A stretch of DNA of 64,000 bases, from assembly GCA_001516055.1 (NCBI GenBank), contig LOEZ01000080.1:17091-81090 (forward strand), written 5' to 3'. The position numbers were made by a program, and so were the translations under genes. Positions 18,927 through 27,380 of the stretch are shown here, piece by piece (position 1 is the stretch's first letter; the number at the start of each line of letters is the position of its first letter). The notes beneath the pieces were generated by a model. The model saw only the letters and a program-made list of their open reading frames with translations, was not told the DNA's origin and ran no database searches. The stretch is from Gracilibacter sp. BRH_c7a. GTDB lineage: Bacteria > Bacillota > Desulfitobacteriia > Desulfitobacteriales > Syntrophobotulaceae.

Positions 18927-19613
18927 CTAGCGTGTAAAAATATGGTTTCCAATTTGAATTATTTGTGGTCTCGACCAGATAAAGGAGTTATTCGTTTTGG
19001 CGGGATTGAAGAAGAACAAAGCTCCATAGGCTGGATCTGTGCCATTAAGGGCTTCATGGGTTGCTTTTATCGCCGAGGAGGAAGCAGGGTTTCTTATCGC
19101 ACCATCTGCTACGGGAGAAAAAGCTCTAGGTTCATAAATAACATCAGGAATAGTATTAGGGAATGAAGAGCTCTTGATTCTATTTAAGACTACTGCAGCT
19201 ACGGCAATCTGTCCTTTATAAGGTTCACCTTTAGCCTCGGCATTAACAAGCCTTGCTAAGAGCTCTATATCCGAATTTTTATATCCTACTGGAGTTCCTC
19301 CAACAGTCACACTTTCTCCAGTCATCTTTTTTAGCAGACCTATTGTTTGGGGACCAGCGATGCCGTCAACTTTTAGTCCGCGCTCTTTCTGAAACAATCG
19401 TACTCCGGCTTCAGTCTGAGGCCCGAAAATACCATCTATAGGGCCGACAACGTAACCAAGCATATTCAGCCGTTTTTGTAATTCTGTAACTTCCGAACCT
19501 CTAGACCCTCTTGCGAGATTGCGATCTCCAAGGGCAGCCTGGCTTACTGTAGCTATTACCAAAACGAGGATAACAGTCATTGCAATAATCCAGGGTCGCG
19601 AACGAAAGAACAT
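18927..19613 (-). CDS. sleB: Spore cortex-lytic enzyme SleB
   Basis: 228 residues. A signal peptide (about 8-27) is followed by a peptidoglycan-binding-1 domain (about 35-92: GSEVTELQKRLNMLGY, VDGIAGPQT) and the C-terminal SleB catalytic domain (about 118-228: LLARLVNAEAKGEPYKGQI, AVVLNRI). The glutamate of NAEA is the candidate catalytic acid. It cleaves muramic-delta-lactam cortex peptidoglycan at germination. First gene of sleB-ypeB. A sigma-G-like promoter lies upstream. Confidence 0.95.
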   Translation of the reverse strand: MFFRSRPWIIAMTVILVLVIATVSQAALGDRNLARGSRGSEVTELQKRLNMLGYVVGPIDGIFGPQTEAGVRLFQKERGLKVDGIAGPQTIGLLKKMTGESVTVGGTPVGYKNSDIELLARLVNAEAKGEPYKGQIAVAAVVLNRIKSSSFPNTIPDVIYEPRAFSPVADGAIRNPASSSAIKATHEALNGTDPAYGALFFFNPAKTNNSFIWSRPQIIQIGNHIFTR

Positions 19614-19640
19614 ATAAATTCACCTCTTAATCTTTTTTCC

Positions 19641-19670
19641 TAGTCTGGCTTAAGAATAAGAAAAATATCC
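19641..19670 (-). promoter_or_regulatory. Candidate sigma-G promoter of sleB-ypeB
   Basis: On the minus strand GGATA and CAGACTA are separated by exactly 18 nt, close to the forespore sigma-G pattern GNATR-N18-CATNNTA (one mismatch in the -10). In Bacillus, sleB is transcribed in the forespore under sigma-G. The match and the gene context support each other. The remaining gap to 19882 shows no other clear signal. Confidence 0.5.
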
Positions 19671-19882
19671 AAAGTGCCTAGTGATTAACCGGCAACATAA
19701 TTGACATACACTATATTATCTAGTATTTTAATTAGAATAATTTTGTTGGTCTTAATTCCATTTTGAGATATAAGGTCATAGAATAGATGGGAACATGCAC
19801 GTTCACATTTGATAGTGGTTTGGTTGCTTTCGAATGGGAAATATCATGAGATCATATATAGTCTAAAAATGAGGTGTAACAA

Positions 19883-20482
19883 TTGTTAATTATCGGTTTG
19901 AATGGAAGTCCGCATAAAGAAGGTAACACTAAATTTCTTCTGAACGCTGTCTTGAACAAAGCCGCGAGCCAGGGAGCAGAGACGACTACTATAGAAGTAT
20001 TTGACGTTTTGAAGACTGCCAGGAATAGCTACTGTCTTGTTTGTTCTAATCCTTGTAGTGGAAAATGTTTTAATGGTACTGACATGGAGAAAGCTTTTGA
20101 ACTTTTGAAACAGGCAGATGGTGTAGTCTTTGGCAGCCCTGTTTATTTTGGTACTGTCTCAGCACAGCTCAAAGCATTCTTTGATATGTCAAGAAAACTC
20201 AGAGGAGAAAAAGGGTTGTATAATACAGTAGCTGCCGGAGTAACTGTAGGAAATTCCAAGTTTGGTGGACAAGAGACAACATTAAGGGCTCTGCATGATA
20301 TCATGTTGGTTCATGGCATGATAATCGTAGGAGATGGCTATTATGAGGACGACTGTGGACATCATGGTGTATGTGCCCAAAAACCATCAGACCAAGATAG
20401 TTCTGCACTCCAAAGAGCTGAAATACTCGGTAAAAGGCTGGTAGAAGTATGTAAAGCTACCAAGAAACTTCGATATAGATAA
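19883..20482 (+). CDS. NADPH-dependent FMN reductase / iron-sulfur flavoprotein-like
   Basis: 199 residues of flavodoxin-like fold. GSPHKEGNT near the N-terminus binds the FMN phosphate, and GSPVYFGTVSAQLK is the second flavin loop. A cysteine cluster YCLVCSNPCSGKC at about 50-62 resembles the 4Fe-4S motif of iron-sulfur flavoproteins. It probably moves electrons from ferredoxin or NAD(P)H to small acceptors. The start is TTG with a GAGGTG site. A rubredoxin gene lies 205 bp downstream, a plausible electron partner. Confidence 0.85.
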   Translation: MLIIGLNGSPHKEGNTKFLLNAVLNKAASQGAETTTIEVFDVLKTARNSYCLVCSNPCSGKCFNGTDMEKAFELLKQADGVVFGSPVYFGTVSAQLKAFFDMSRKLRGEKGLYNTVAAGVTVGNSKFGGQETTLRALHDIMLVHGMIIVGDGYYEDDCGHHGVCAQKPSDQDSSALQRAEILGKRLVEVCKATKKLRYR

Positions 20483-20486
20483 AGAT

Positions 20487-20554
20487 TATAACCATATATA
20501 CATATGTACAAATGTACATATGTATATATGGTTATATAGTTATATAGTTATATA
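20487..20554. repeat. Perfect 24-bp inverted repeat followed by three 8-bp direct repeats
   Basis: Arms 20487-20510 and 20513-20536 are perfectly complementary around an AA loop (inner part CATATGTACA/TGTACATATG). Immediately afterwards GTTATATA occurs three times in tandem (20531-20554). It could act as a terminator for the FMN-reductase gene, although the tail is not a T run. The near-cruciform perfection is unusual. Confidence 0.75.
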
Positions 20555-20687
20555 GAATGGAGTCAAAAAGATTATTTATATTTATTATAATTACATATTG
20601 ATTTTATTCGTGCCTTTAGATATAATTCATACAATAAATGGAAACATTATGAATATCGAAATTGATTATTAGGGAGTTGTTTGTTTT

Positions 20688-20849
20688 ATGCAAAAATACG
20701 AATGTATAGTTTGTGCCTATGTTTATGATCCGGCGGAAGGTGACCCTGACTCCGGGATAGCACCAGGTACTGCATTTGAAGATCTTCCTGATGACTGGGT
20801 TTGCCCGCTGTGTGGTGTGGGTAAAGATCAGTTTGAGGCTCTTGATTAA
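20688..20849 (+). CDS. Rubredoxin
   Basis: 53 residues: [15 protein letters not shown] at the N-terminus and [15 protein letters not shown] towards the end. The two CxxC pairs bind a single iron. Length and the [11 protein letters not shown] loop are diagnostic. It carries one electron in the cytoplasm, often to oxygen- or peroxide-reducing systems in anaerobes. ATG 20688 is preceded by AGGGAG. A terminator follows. Neighbour to a flavoprotein reductase. Confidence 0.96.
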   Translation: MQKYECIVCAYVYDPAEGDPDSGIAPGTAFEDLPDDWVCPLCGVGKDQFEALD

Positions 20850-20879
20850 AGCAGTTAAGTAAATCTAATCAAGAACGAG

Positions 20880-20905
20880 AAGCTTGAGACTATGGTCTCA
20901 AGCTT
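20880..20905 (+). terminator. Terminator after rubredoxin
   Basis: 11-bp perfect stem AAGCTTGAGAC / GTCTCAAGCTT with TATG loop; only a short T stretch follows. Confidence 0.6.
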
Positions 20906-20924
20906 TACGTATATTATGGGTATA

Positions 20925-21071
20925 CTATCCCTTAATGTTTTCATCGATAATATCAATGTAGTCCCCACGAAGGATTTTAAGACGAGTCTTTTCTTCAAAT
21001 ATTTCTTCTGCCGATCTAATTCCTAGTCTACGGATTAATGGCTCTTTTTGAAGTCGGGGGAAGGATTCTAC
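20925..21071 (-). pseudogene. Possible C-terminal gene remnant
   Basis: On the minus strand a 48-codon open frame ends at TAG 20925-20927 and is closed upstream by TAA (21072-21074) with no start codon. The translation (RRLGIRSAEEIFEEKTRLK, then LRGDYIDIIDENIKG) has a protein-like, charged-amphipathic composition, unlike random AT-rich frames. I cannot name the family. It may be the tail of a decayed gene or chance. The rest of 21075-21319 is AT-rich. Confidence 0.3.
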
Positions 21072-21204
21072 TTATCATAAGTAACCGCCCTTTCTTAAAA
21101 GTAATATTATATTTGTGCTCAGGATTAAATTGTTTTATCCTATGGTTGAATTACTTATAGGTAATTTTAGGATTATACTGTAGATTGGTTGAAATAACAT
21201 GGAA

Positions 21205-21231
21205 ATTTCTATAACATATAGTTATAGAAAT
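21205..21231. repeat. 11-bp inverted repeat upstream of a secreted-protein gene
   Basis: ATTTCTATAAC and GTTATAGAAAT flank ATATA. It lies just upstream of an extended -10 (TGATATAAT, about 21259-21267), so it may be an operator for the gene at 21320. Confidence 0.45.
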
Positions 21232-21319
21232 GATTGGGATTATTCTCTTGTAATTGCGTGATATAATACTAACAATAGTATCTAGAGTTGAATCACAGTT
21301 AAGTTAGGAGGGAGATATT

Positions 21320-21634
21320 ATGGCATTGTACAAGAAGATATTAGTATTGTTACTTACTGTTTGTTTGTTCTTCAATAGTACTGCAGTATTGGCCGCCAGT
21401 TCTTATACTGATGATAATATAGGAATTAAGATTATTTCAGTCGAGAAAGAAAAGGAAAGGCTTCAGAAAAAGTTTTCAAGTATGAAAGATTGGATAGGTG
21501 AAATGAAACCCTATAAGAGCTTTATTGCTAAGAATCAAACATTTCTTAAATTCCGTGAGAACTTATCTAAATTTTTCCATGGAGCCCGTGCCAAATTGAA
21601 TGAACAATTGGACAGGAATTTTACAACACTATAA
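21320..21634 (+). CDS. Small secreted hypothetical protein
   Basis: 104 residues. A clear signal peptide (MALYKKILVLLLTVCLFFNS, cleavage near VLAAS, about residue 27) leaves a mature protein of about 77 residues that is highly basic and helical (EKEKERLQKKFSSMKDW...). No domain is recognised. GGAGGGAG lies 7 nt before the ATG, and a terminator follows at once. Possibly an envelope- or spore-associated peptide; that is a guess. Confidence 0.7.
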   Translation: MALYKKILVLLLTVCLFFNSTAVLAASSYTDDNIGIKIISVEKEKERLQKKFSSMKDWIGEMKPYKSFIAKNQTFLKFRENLSKFFHGARAKLNEQLDRNFTTL

Positions 21635-21651
21635 GCAATCAAAAATAATAA

Positions 21652-21675
21652 AAGCTGCCCTTAGGGCAGCTTCAC
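21652..21675. terminator. Terminator
   Basis: AAGCTGCCC-TTA-GGGCAGCTT, 9-bp perfect stem, between convergent small genes. Confidence 0.7.
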
Positions 21676-21702
21676 TATATTAATGTGTGTAGAGACATAT
21701 AA

Positions 21703-21885
21703 TTATTTGAAATATGTTATAAACATATAACCAACAAAGACAACTATAACTAAAATAGTGAATGATGATGTTGCTATAATCTTACCATAGTGTCTTTGAG
21801 CCCTGTTAGAGTTTGTCTCTAAAGTAATCAGATAAGCAGTAACAATAACAATCACAATAATTAATAATATAGCACCAATTATCAT
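21703..21885 (-). CDS. Small two-helix membrane protein
   Basis: About 60 residues from ATG 21885, which is 10 nt after GGAGG; the ATG three codons earlier touches the site and is unlikely to be used. Two hydrophobic helices (about 1-22 and 42-59) flank a basic loop with RAQRHYGK. No family recognised. The strong ribosome binding site and codon pattern suggest a real gene. Confidence 0.55.
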   Translation of the reverse strand: MIIGAILLIIVIVIVTAYLITLETNSNRAQRHYGKIIATSSFTILVIVVFVGYMFITYFK

Positions 21886-22019
21886 AAAAATCATACCTCC
21901 AAGCTTATCTTAATTTTAAGTATATCAATAATACATAAATAAATATATCTTTTTTTTTATTATTATTCTAAATGAAAATTTAGGGCGATGTTAATTAATA
22001 ATCAGGAAAGTTCTAATTT

Positions 22020-22346
22020 CTACCTTTTTTTTCTTAATACTTCCCTCATAAGATTATACTTTAACTCTGTTTCTAGAATACTTTTCTCTAGGACTCTTCT
22101 TTCTTTGCCCTCCGGAGTTATAGTAAGCTGCTCTCGTAGTTCGCCTATTTCTTTAAGAAGAAGAACTTCTTCCGGTACGAAACCTGAGTTCTTAAGGACA
22201 GTATAAGCTGTTCTCATTTCTGGAGCGATGGTGGACAGAGAATCAAGCTTAATTGGTTTTCCTTGTCCCTCAAGGTTTTTGAATTCTCCGTTTTTTATGG
22301 CCTCTTCGATTTTGCTTAACGCAATTTTAACAAAAATATCGTCCAT
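22020..22346 (-). CDS. DUF1992 / DnaJ-homologue-C28-like protein
   Basis: 108 residues from ATG 22346 (GGGAG 6-7 nt upstream). The signature of the family is visible: IEEAIKNGEFKNLEGQGKPI and a later NSGFVPEEVLLLKEI. The function of this small cytosolic family (YhdN-like) is not established; eukaryotic relatives are J-domain proteins. It sits beside a YkuD transpeptidase gene in the same orientation. Confidence 0.85.
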   Translation of the reverse strand: MDDIFVKIALSKIEEAIKNGEFKNLEGQGKPIKLDSLSTIAPEMRTAYTVLKNSGFVPEEVLLLKEIGELREQLTITPEGKERRVLEKSILETELKYNLMREVLRKKR

Positions 22347-22415
22347 TTTTTGCTCCCGAAAGTTTAGTTGTTTTAAGATAAGCATATCTTAAAATGCCAA
22401 AAAAGTTAAGAATGA

Positions 22416-22751
22416 TTATGCTGTGATAATAACTGAAGTACCAACGGTTATCAACTTAGATAATTCTAAGATATCTTTGTTGTACATGCGGATGCAACCC
22501 TTAGAAACTTCTTTGCCAATGGAAGCAAGGTTATTTGTACCATGAATTCCGTAATGAGGTTTGCTAAGCCCCATCCAGACGGCACCATAAAAACCTCCTG
22601 GGTTGGGTACTTTATTGATGATTGTGAAGTGACCGGGGGGAGTAGGTGTCTCTTTCTTGCCGATAGCTATGCTATATTTCTTGATAACTTTATTATCCCT
22701 CCGGAGAGAAAGCTGCTTTCTTTGAAGAGATATACTAATAGAGTAAGCCAT
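22416..22751 (-). CDS. L,D-transpeptidase (YkuD domain)
   Basis: About 111 residues, a stand-alone catalytic domain. The active-site pattern HGTNNLASIGKEVSKGCIRM contains the conserved His and the nucleophilic Cys of SKGCIRM. The PTPPGHFTI strand is also typical. No signal peptide or LysM is present, which is unusual for an enzyme acting on peptidoglycan; short spore-associated forms are known. ATG 22751 has AAGGA 9 nt upstream. Confidence 0.88.
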   Translation of the reverse strand: MAYSISISLQRKQLSLRRDNKVIKKYSIAIGKKETPTPPGHFTIINKVPNPGGFYGAVWMGLSKPHYGIHGTNNLASIGKEVSKGCIRMYNKDILELSKLITVGTSVIITA

Positions 22752-22971
22752 ACACTTCATTCCTTTCAGTAGAGGAGATTAACAATAAATCACTGCTATA
22801 TGTATATTGAGGGAGAAGTAAACGGTTACTATAGATATACTCTAGATAAATCACATTACAAAAATAATTTTATGATTACCATACCGTAGTTATTGGTGAA
22901 TCACTAAGTAATCGTTGGATTCGTATAGAAAGATAATATAGTCAAAAAGAAATAATGATTAAATAATTATT

Positions 22972-22994
22972 AGCTGTTTTTTAACAGCTTTTTG
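22972..22994 (+). terminator. Terminator-like hairpin in the PFOR leader
   Basis: AGCTGTT-TTTT-AACAGCT followed by TTTT lies about 100 nt upstream of the PFOR start on the same strand. A possible promoter precedes it (TTGGAT 22916, TATAGT near 22938). The hairpin could therefore attenuate PFOR or end a short RNA. The rest of 22752-23091 is AT-rich and shows nothing else. Confidence 0.5.
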
Positions 22995-23091
22995 CATTAT
23001 TTCCAGCGAAAATTTGAATAATAGAAAAGTATCAAGAATTCTAAGAGAAGCACAAGTAAAGAACAAGTAGAAAGAACAAGGGGGCATCTAG

Positions 23092-26000
23092 ATGACGATG
23101 AAAATGCGGACCATGGATGGGAATGAAGCTGCTGCTTTAGCTTCATATCCATTAACAGAAGTAGCTACAATTTTCCCGATAACACCATCATCACCCATGG
23201 CTGAGTTAGTCGATGAATGGTCAGCCCATGGCAGATTAAATAGTTTTGGTCAACCTATTAAAGTAGTTGAAATGGAGTCTGAAGCGGGAGCTGCGGGTGC
23301 GGTACATGGCTCGCTGGCAGCGGGAGCATTGACAACTACATATACAGCATCGCAAGGACTCCTGCTGATGATACCAAATATGTACAAGATTGCCGGGGAG
23401 TTATTACCTTGCGTCTTCCATGTTAGTGCCAGGGCTTTAGCTACCCATGCTTTGTCTATCTTTGGCGATCAACAGGATGTCATGGCTTGCAGACAGACCG
23501 GTTTTGCATTACTAGCCTCAACAAGTGTTCAGGAATGTATGGATTTGGGTTTCATCTCTCACTTGGCAACCCTCAAAACTAGAGTACCTTTCCTCCATTT
23601 CTTCGATGGTTTCCGAACTTCCCATGAAGTTCAGAAGATTGAAGTCCTTAATCCAGAGGAGATCGATAAGATAGTTGATCATAACGCTATCCAGCAATTC
23701 CGTGACAACGCCCTAAATCCGGAACACCCTATATTAAGAGGTTCTGCCCAGAACCCTGATGTCTACTTCCAATTCAGGGAGGTTTCTAATCAATTCTATA
23801 ACAAAGTTCCAGATGAAGTAGAAAAATATATGCGTGAGATTGAAAAAATAACGGGTCGTGTTTATCACCCCTTTAATTACTATGGAGCTCCTGATGCTGA
23901 AAATATTATCGTAGCTATGGGTTCTGTCTGCGATACAATCGAAGAAACCATAGACTATTTACAAACAAAAGGAGAGAAAGTTGGTCTTATCATAGTCCAT
24001 CTCTATCGACCTTTTTCTGAAAAATATTTCTTCGATGTTCTACCTTCATCAGTTAAGAAGATTGCAGTTCTTGATCGGACTAAGGAACCAGGTTCCTTGG
24101 GAGAACCACTATATATGGATGTCGTAGAAATCTTTAGTAATCACCCTGATAATACCAGGCCGAAAATTGTAGGTGGTAGATACGGATTGGGGTCCAAAGA
24201 TACTACTCCATCTCAGATTATGGCAGTCTACAAAAATCTTAAACAAGAAAAGCCAAAGAACGGATTTACCATAGGTATTGTTGATGATGTAACGAACACT
24301 TCTCTACCAGAAGAAGTAATAATCGACACCACTCCTGAAGGTACTATCAATTGTAAGTTCTGGGGATTGGGTTCGGACGGAACAGTAGGAGCCAATAAAT
24401 CTGCAGTCAAAATAATAGGAGATAAAACCAACTTGTATGCCCAAGCTTACTTCTCCTATGACAGCAAAAAGTCAGGTGGAACAACAGTCTCTCATCTGAG
24501 ATTTGGCAAGAAACCAATAAAATCAAGGTATCTAGTATTCGATGCTGATTATATCGCCTGTCACAATAAATCTTTTCTTTATCAATATGATCTTCTAAAA
24601 GGATTAAAGCAAGGAGGTACTTTTGTTCTGAACTGCCCCTGGAAGGACCAAGAACTAGAAGAACACCTTCCGGCCTATATTAAAAGATATGTAGCCCAAA
24701 ATAACATTAACTTCTATACCATCGATGCTATCAGCATAGCCTCAGAGATTGGATTGGGAGCCAGAATCAACATGATTATGCAATCTGCGTTTTTCAAGTT
24801 AACTAACGTTATACCGATTGATGACGCAGTGAAATATCTTAAAGACGCTATAGCGAAGAGCTACGGGAGAAAAGGTGAGAAAATCGTCGGGATGAACAAC
24901 GCTGCTGTTGATAGAGGAATAGAGAACTTGGTTAAAGTAAATGTTCCTTCATCTTGGGCAAATGCACAGGATGAAGAAGAGGAATTTAAAGAAGAACCGG
25001 ATTTCATGAAAAATATTCATCGTCCAATCACGCGTTATGAAGGAGATGAACTTCCTGTAAGTACTTTTGTTGGGATGGAAGATGGCCGTGCTCCCCTAGG
25101 CACCACCTCATATGAGAAACGTGGTATTGCAGTTCTATTACCTGAGTGGCAGATAGATAAATGTATCCAGTGTAACCAATGTTCTTATATCTGCCCCCAT
25201 GCAACAATACGTCCTATCCTTCTAGACGATGAAGAGAAAGGTAAAGCACCAGATACTTTCAAAACTAAAAAAGCAATCGGGAAAGGCTTAGAAGGATTGC
25301 ATTTTCGTGTTCAACTTGCCCCCTTGGATTGTACCGGCTGTATGAACTGTGCTGATATATGTCCAGCTCCAGGAAAAGCCTTAGTCATGAAACCTGCAGA
25401 TCATGAAATAGAAATGGAATCAGAGAACTGGGAATTTGCGGTTACAGTTAAACCTAAGGAAGATCTCGTGAGTCGTAATACGCTTAAAGGAAGTCAATTC
25501 GTTACCCCTCTCCTGGAATTCCACGGAGCCTGTCCGGGATGTGGCGAAACACCTTATGTCAAGCTTCTGACTCAACTCTTCGGCGAAAGAATGATGATAG
25601 CCAATGCAACGGGTTGTTCTTCCATCTGGGGAGGAAGTTATCCTTCAGTACCCTATACCGTCAATGCTCAGGGACGAGGACCATCTTGGGCTAACTCTCT
25701 CTTCGAGAATAATGCAGAATATGCCTATGGTATGTATCTGGGAGCAGCACAGGTTAGGGAGAAAATAGCCCGACTTATGAAAGAAGCTTTAAACATGTCA
25801 ATTCCAGAAGAAATCAAGACTTCTTTTAGAGAATGGTTGGATTCCTATACTGACGGCGAAAAATCTCTATTTGTTTCAGACAAAGTTTTAAAAGCCCTGG
25901 AAGCCCATCCTGTCCAAAACAATTCTATTATTGATGAAATTCTGAAAAAGAAAGATTATCTTGTCAAACGATCTGTCTGGGCTGTAGGTGGAGATGGTTG

Positions 26001-26625
26001 GGCCTATGATATTGGTTATAACGGGGTAGACCATGTTCTGGCGACAGGCGATGACATAAACTTATTTGTTATGGATACAGAAGTATATTCTAACACCGGA
26101 GGACAATCTTCTAAGGCCACTCAGACTGCAGCGATAGCTAAGTTTGCAGCAGCCGGCAAAAAAATCCGCAAGAAAGACCTTGGCATGATGGCTATGTCCT
26201 ATGGTTACGTCTATGTAGCTCAGATAGCTATGGGAGCTAACATGCAGCAGACTATCAAAGCCATGATTGAGGCGGAGAGACATAAAGGCCCATCTCTGGT
26301 CATAGCCTATTCGACCTGTGTCGCCCATGGTATCAAAGAAGGCATGGGATCAAGTATAGCTCAACAGAAGAAAGCCGTAGAATCCGGTTATTGGCATCTC
26401 TATCGATACAATCCTGAACTCAAAGAAAAAGGCGAGAACCCATTCATTATGGATTCCAAAGAGCCCAAAGGTAACTTCCTTGAATTCTTGGAGAGTGAGA
26501 TTCGTTACTCTTCCTTGAAAAACATCTTCCCTGATATAGCGGATGAGATGTTCCAGGTAGCCAAAGACCATGCCCACACCCGCTATGAAAAGTATAGACG
26601 AATGGCAGAGAACGATTGTAATTAG
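23092..26625 (+). CDS. nifJ: Pyruvate:ferredoxin (flavodoxin) oxidoreductase
   Basis: 1177 residues, the single-chain homodimeric form. Domain order: pyrimidine-binding N-domain (ITPSSPMAE), transketolase-C-like domain, gamma domain, a two-cluster ferredoxin domain (CIQCNQCSYICPHA and CTGCMNCADICPAPGKA, about 680-760), then the TPP domain with CPGCGETPY, GCSS and GDGWAYDIGYNG. It oxidises pyruvate to acetyl-CoA and CO2, reducing ferredoxin in the cytoplasm. Together with PflB the cell has both anaerobic pyruvate routes. A 52-residue gene follows after 16 bp. Confidence 0.97.
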   Translation: MTMKMRTMDGNEAAALASYPLTEVATIFPITPSSPMAELVDEWSAHGRLNSFGQPIKVVEMESEAGAAGAVHGSLAAGALTTTYTASQGLLLMIPNMYKIAGELLPCVFHVSARALATHALSIFGDQQDVMACRQTGFALLASTSVQECMDLGFISHLATLKTRVPFLHFFDGFRTSHEVQKIEVLNPEEIDKIVDHNAIQQFRDNALNPEHPILRGSAQNPDVYFQFREVSNQFYNKVPDEVEKYMREIEKITGRVYHPFNYYGAPDAENIIVAMGSVCDTIEETIDYLQTKGEKVGLIIVHLYRPFSEKYFFDVLPSSVKKIAVLDRTKEPGSLGEPLYMDVVEIFSNHPDNTRPKIVGGRYGLGSKDTTPSQIMAVYKNLKQEKPKNGFTIGIVDDVTNTSLPEEVIIDTTPEGTINCKFWGLGSDGTVGANKSAVKIIGDKTNLYAQAYFSYDSKKSGGTTVSHLRFGKKPIKSRYLVFDADYIACHNKSFLYQYDLLKGLKQGGTFVLNCPWKDQELEEHLPAYIKRYVAQNNINFYTIDAISIASEIGLGARINMIMQSAFFKLTNVIPIDDAVKYLKDAIAKSYGRKGEKIVGMNNAAVDRGIENLVKVNVPSSWANAQDEEEEFKEEPDFMKNIHRPITRYEGDELPVSTFVGMEDGRAPLGTTSYEKRGIAVLLPEWQIDKCIQCNQCSYICPHATIRPILLDDEEKGKAPDTFKTKKAIGKGLEGLHFRVQLAPLDCTGCMNCADICPAPGKALVMKPADHEIEMESENWEFAVTVKPKEDLVSRNTLKGSQFVTPLLEFHGACPGCGETPYVKLLTQLFGERMMIANATGCSSIWGGSYPSVPYTVNAQGRGPSWANSLFENNAEYAYGMYLGAAQVREKIARLMKEALNMSIPEEIKTSFREWLDSYTDGEKSLFVSDKVLKALEAHPVQNNSIIDEILKKKDYLVKRSVWAVGGDGWAYDIGYNGVDHVLATGDDINLFVMDTEVYSNTGGQSSKATQTAAIAKFAAAGKKIRKKDLGMMAMSYGYVYVAQIAMGANMQQTIKAMIEAERHKGPSLVIAYSTCVAHGIKEGMGSSIAQQKKAVESGYWHLYRYNPELKEKGENPFIMDSKEPKGNFLEFLESEIRYSSLKNIFPDIADEMFQVAKDHAHTRYEKYRRMAENDCN

Positions 26626-26641
26626 AATAGAAGGAGACGAT

Positions 26642-26800
26642 ATGAACAGAGGATTACATTCATCATTCAAAATAGCCGAGAGAATGGCACGCACCAAACA
26701 AGCCGAGAGGAATATCATGCTTGATCGCTTAAAAAAGGAATCTCTGAACTTCGAGACGGCAAAGATGTATCCTGATTCTATCGAGAAAGAAGATATCTAG
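26642..26800 (+). CDS. Small hypothetical protein downstream of PFOR
   Basis: 52 residues from ATG 26642 with GAAGGAG 7 nt upstream. Basic and helical (KIAERMARTKQAERNIML), with an acidic tail ending KEDI. No family recognised. It shares the PFOR transcript up to the terminator at 26819 and may be a small partner or spore-associated protein. Confidence 0.55.
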   Translation: MNRGLHSSFKIAERMARTKQAERNIMLDRLKKESLNFETAKMYPDSIEKEDI

Positions 26801-26818
26801 ATTCTATACAAACACAGA

Positions 26819-26850
26819 AAAGCGGGTGTCCTATATGGGACATCCGCTTT
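26819..26850. terminator. Terminator of the PFOR unit
   Basis: 13-bp stem AAAGCGGGTGTCC / GGACATCCGCTTT with one wobble, between convergent units. Confidence 0.75.
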
Positions 26851-26852
26851 CT

Positions 26853-26884
26853 AAAGTAAAATCAGGGACGGTTCTTTACTTTAC
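26853..26884 (+). repeat. REP-like hairpin repeat, copy A
   Basis: Stem AAAGTAAA / TTTACTTT around ATCAGGGACGGTTC. It shares the core AGGGACGGTT with six other copies in the window. The last bases overlap the stop codon (TAA, minus strand, 26881-26883) of the neighbouring DUF3787-like gene. Confidence 0.85.
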
Positions 26885-27054
26885 AGTTGCGAACCATCAT
26901 CTACCCATTCCTTCGCATTTTGGACATCATATTCAGTAGGAATAACCACCTGAGAAAGAGGTTTTATATCCTTCGAACTATTAATCCAAGCTGCCGTTTC
27001 GTGGTTTTCTATTGGAAGAGCCATAAAGCGTTGTTTCTTTTTATTCTCAGTCAT
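26881..27054 (-). CDS. DUF3787-like (CDIF630_02480-type) small spore protein
   Basis: 57 residues starting at ATG 27054 with GGAGG 9 nt upstream. The pattern MALPIENHETAAWINSS, VIPTE and NAKEWVD matches the small clostridial DUF3787 family found in spores. The role is unknown. A shorter relative lies directly upstream on the same strand, so the pair forms a mini-operon. The stop codon lies inside a REP-like repeat. Confidence 0.75.
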   Translation of the reverse strand: MTENKKKQRFMALPIENHETAAWINSSKDIKPLSQVVIPTEYDVQNAKEWVDDGSQL

Positions 27055-27076
27055 TTGTGTCTACCTCCACCAATAA

Positions 27077-27229
27077 TCAATCCGATTCTACCCACTCTTG
27101 GGAGTCCATAGCATTCAACGCTGTAGGAATAGGTATCCCGGATTCTTCAGGATCCACGCTCTGAAGTTTCATTCCTAAGACAGAGGCCTCTTTCTTTTTC
27201 AATTTTTCTTTCTTTTCGTTTATATCCAT
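27077..27229 (-). CDS. Small hypothetical protein, probable DUF3787 relative
   Basis: 50 residues from ATG 27229 with GAGGTG 6 nt upstream. A Lys/Glu-rich start (NEKKEKLKKKEAS) is followed by IPIPTALNAMDSQEWVESD, which parallels the VIPTE...NAKEWVDD ending of the next gene, suggesting descent from a common ancestor. CATACTA, identical to a forespore sigma -10, lies upstream at 27271-27277 on the minus strand; a proper -35 is not evident. Confidence 0.6.
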   Translation of the reverse strand: MDINEKKEKLKKKEASVLGMKLQSVDPEESGIPIPTALNAMDSQEWVESD

Positions 27230-27277
27230 AATGTTCACCTCGTATTTTATTATTGGTTTATAGCTTTTGATAGTATG

Positions 27278-27306
27278 AAAAAAAAAATACCTTGCTTAAG
27301 AAGGTA
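27278..27306 (-). terminator. Strong minus-strand terminator
   Basis: Hairpin TACCTT / AAGGTA with ten Ts on the minus strand, ending the coiled-coil gene at 27381. A further 8-bp inverted repeat, CCAAGATT/AATCTTGG (27331-27369), lies between gene and terminator. Confidence 0.8.
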
Positions 27307-27380
27307 ATTTTAGTAAATTTGAGAAAAAGACCAAGATTGAATAAACGTCCTTGTAGAGTTAAATCTTGGCCTTAAGAAAT

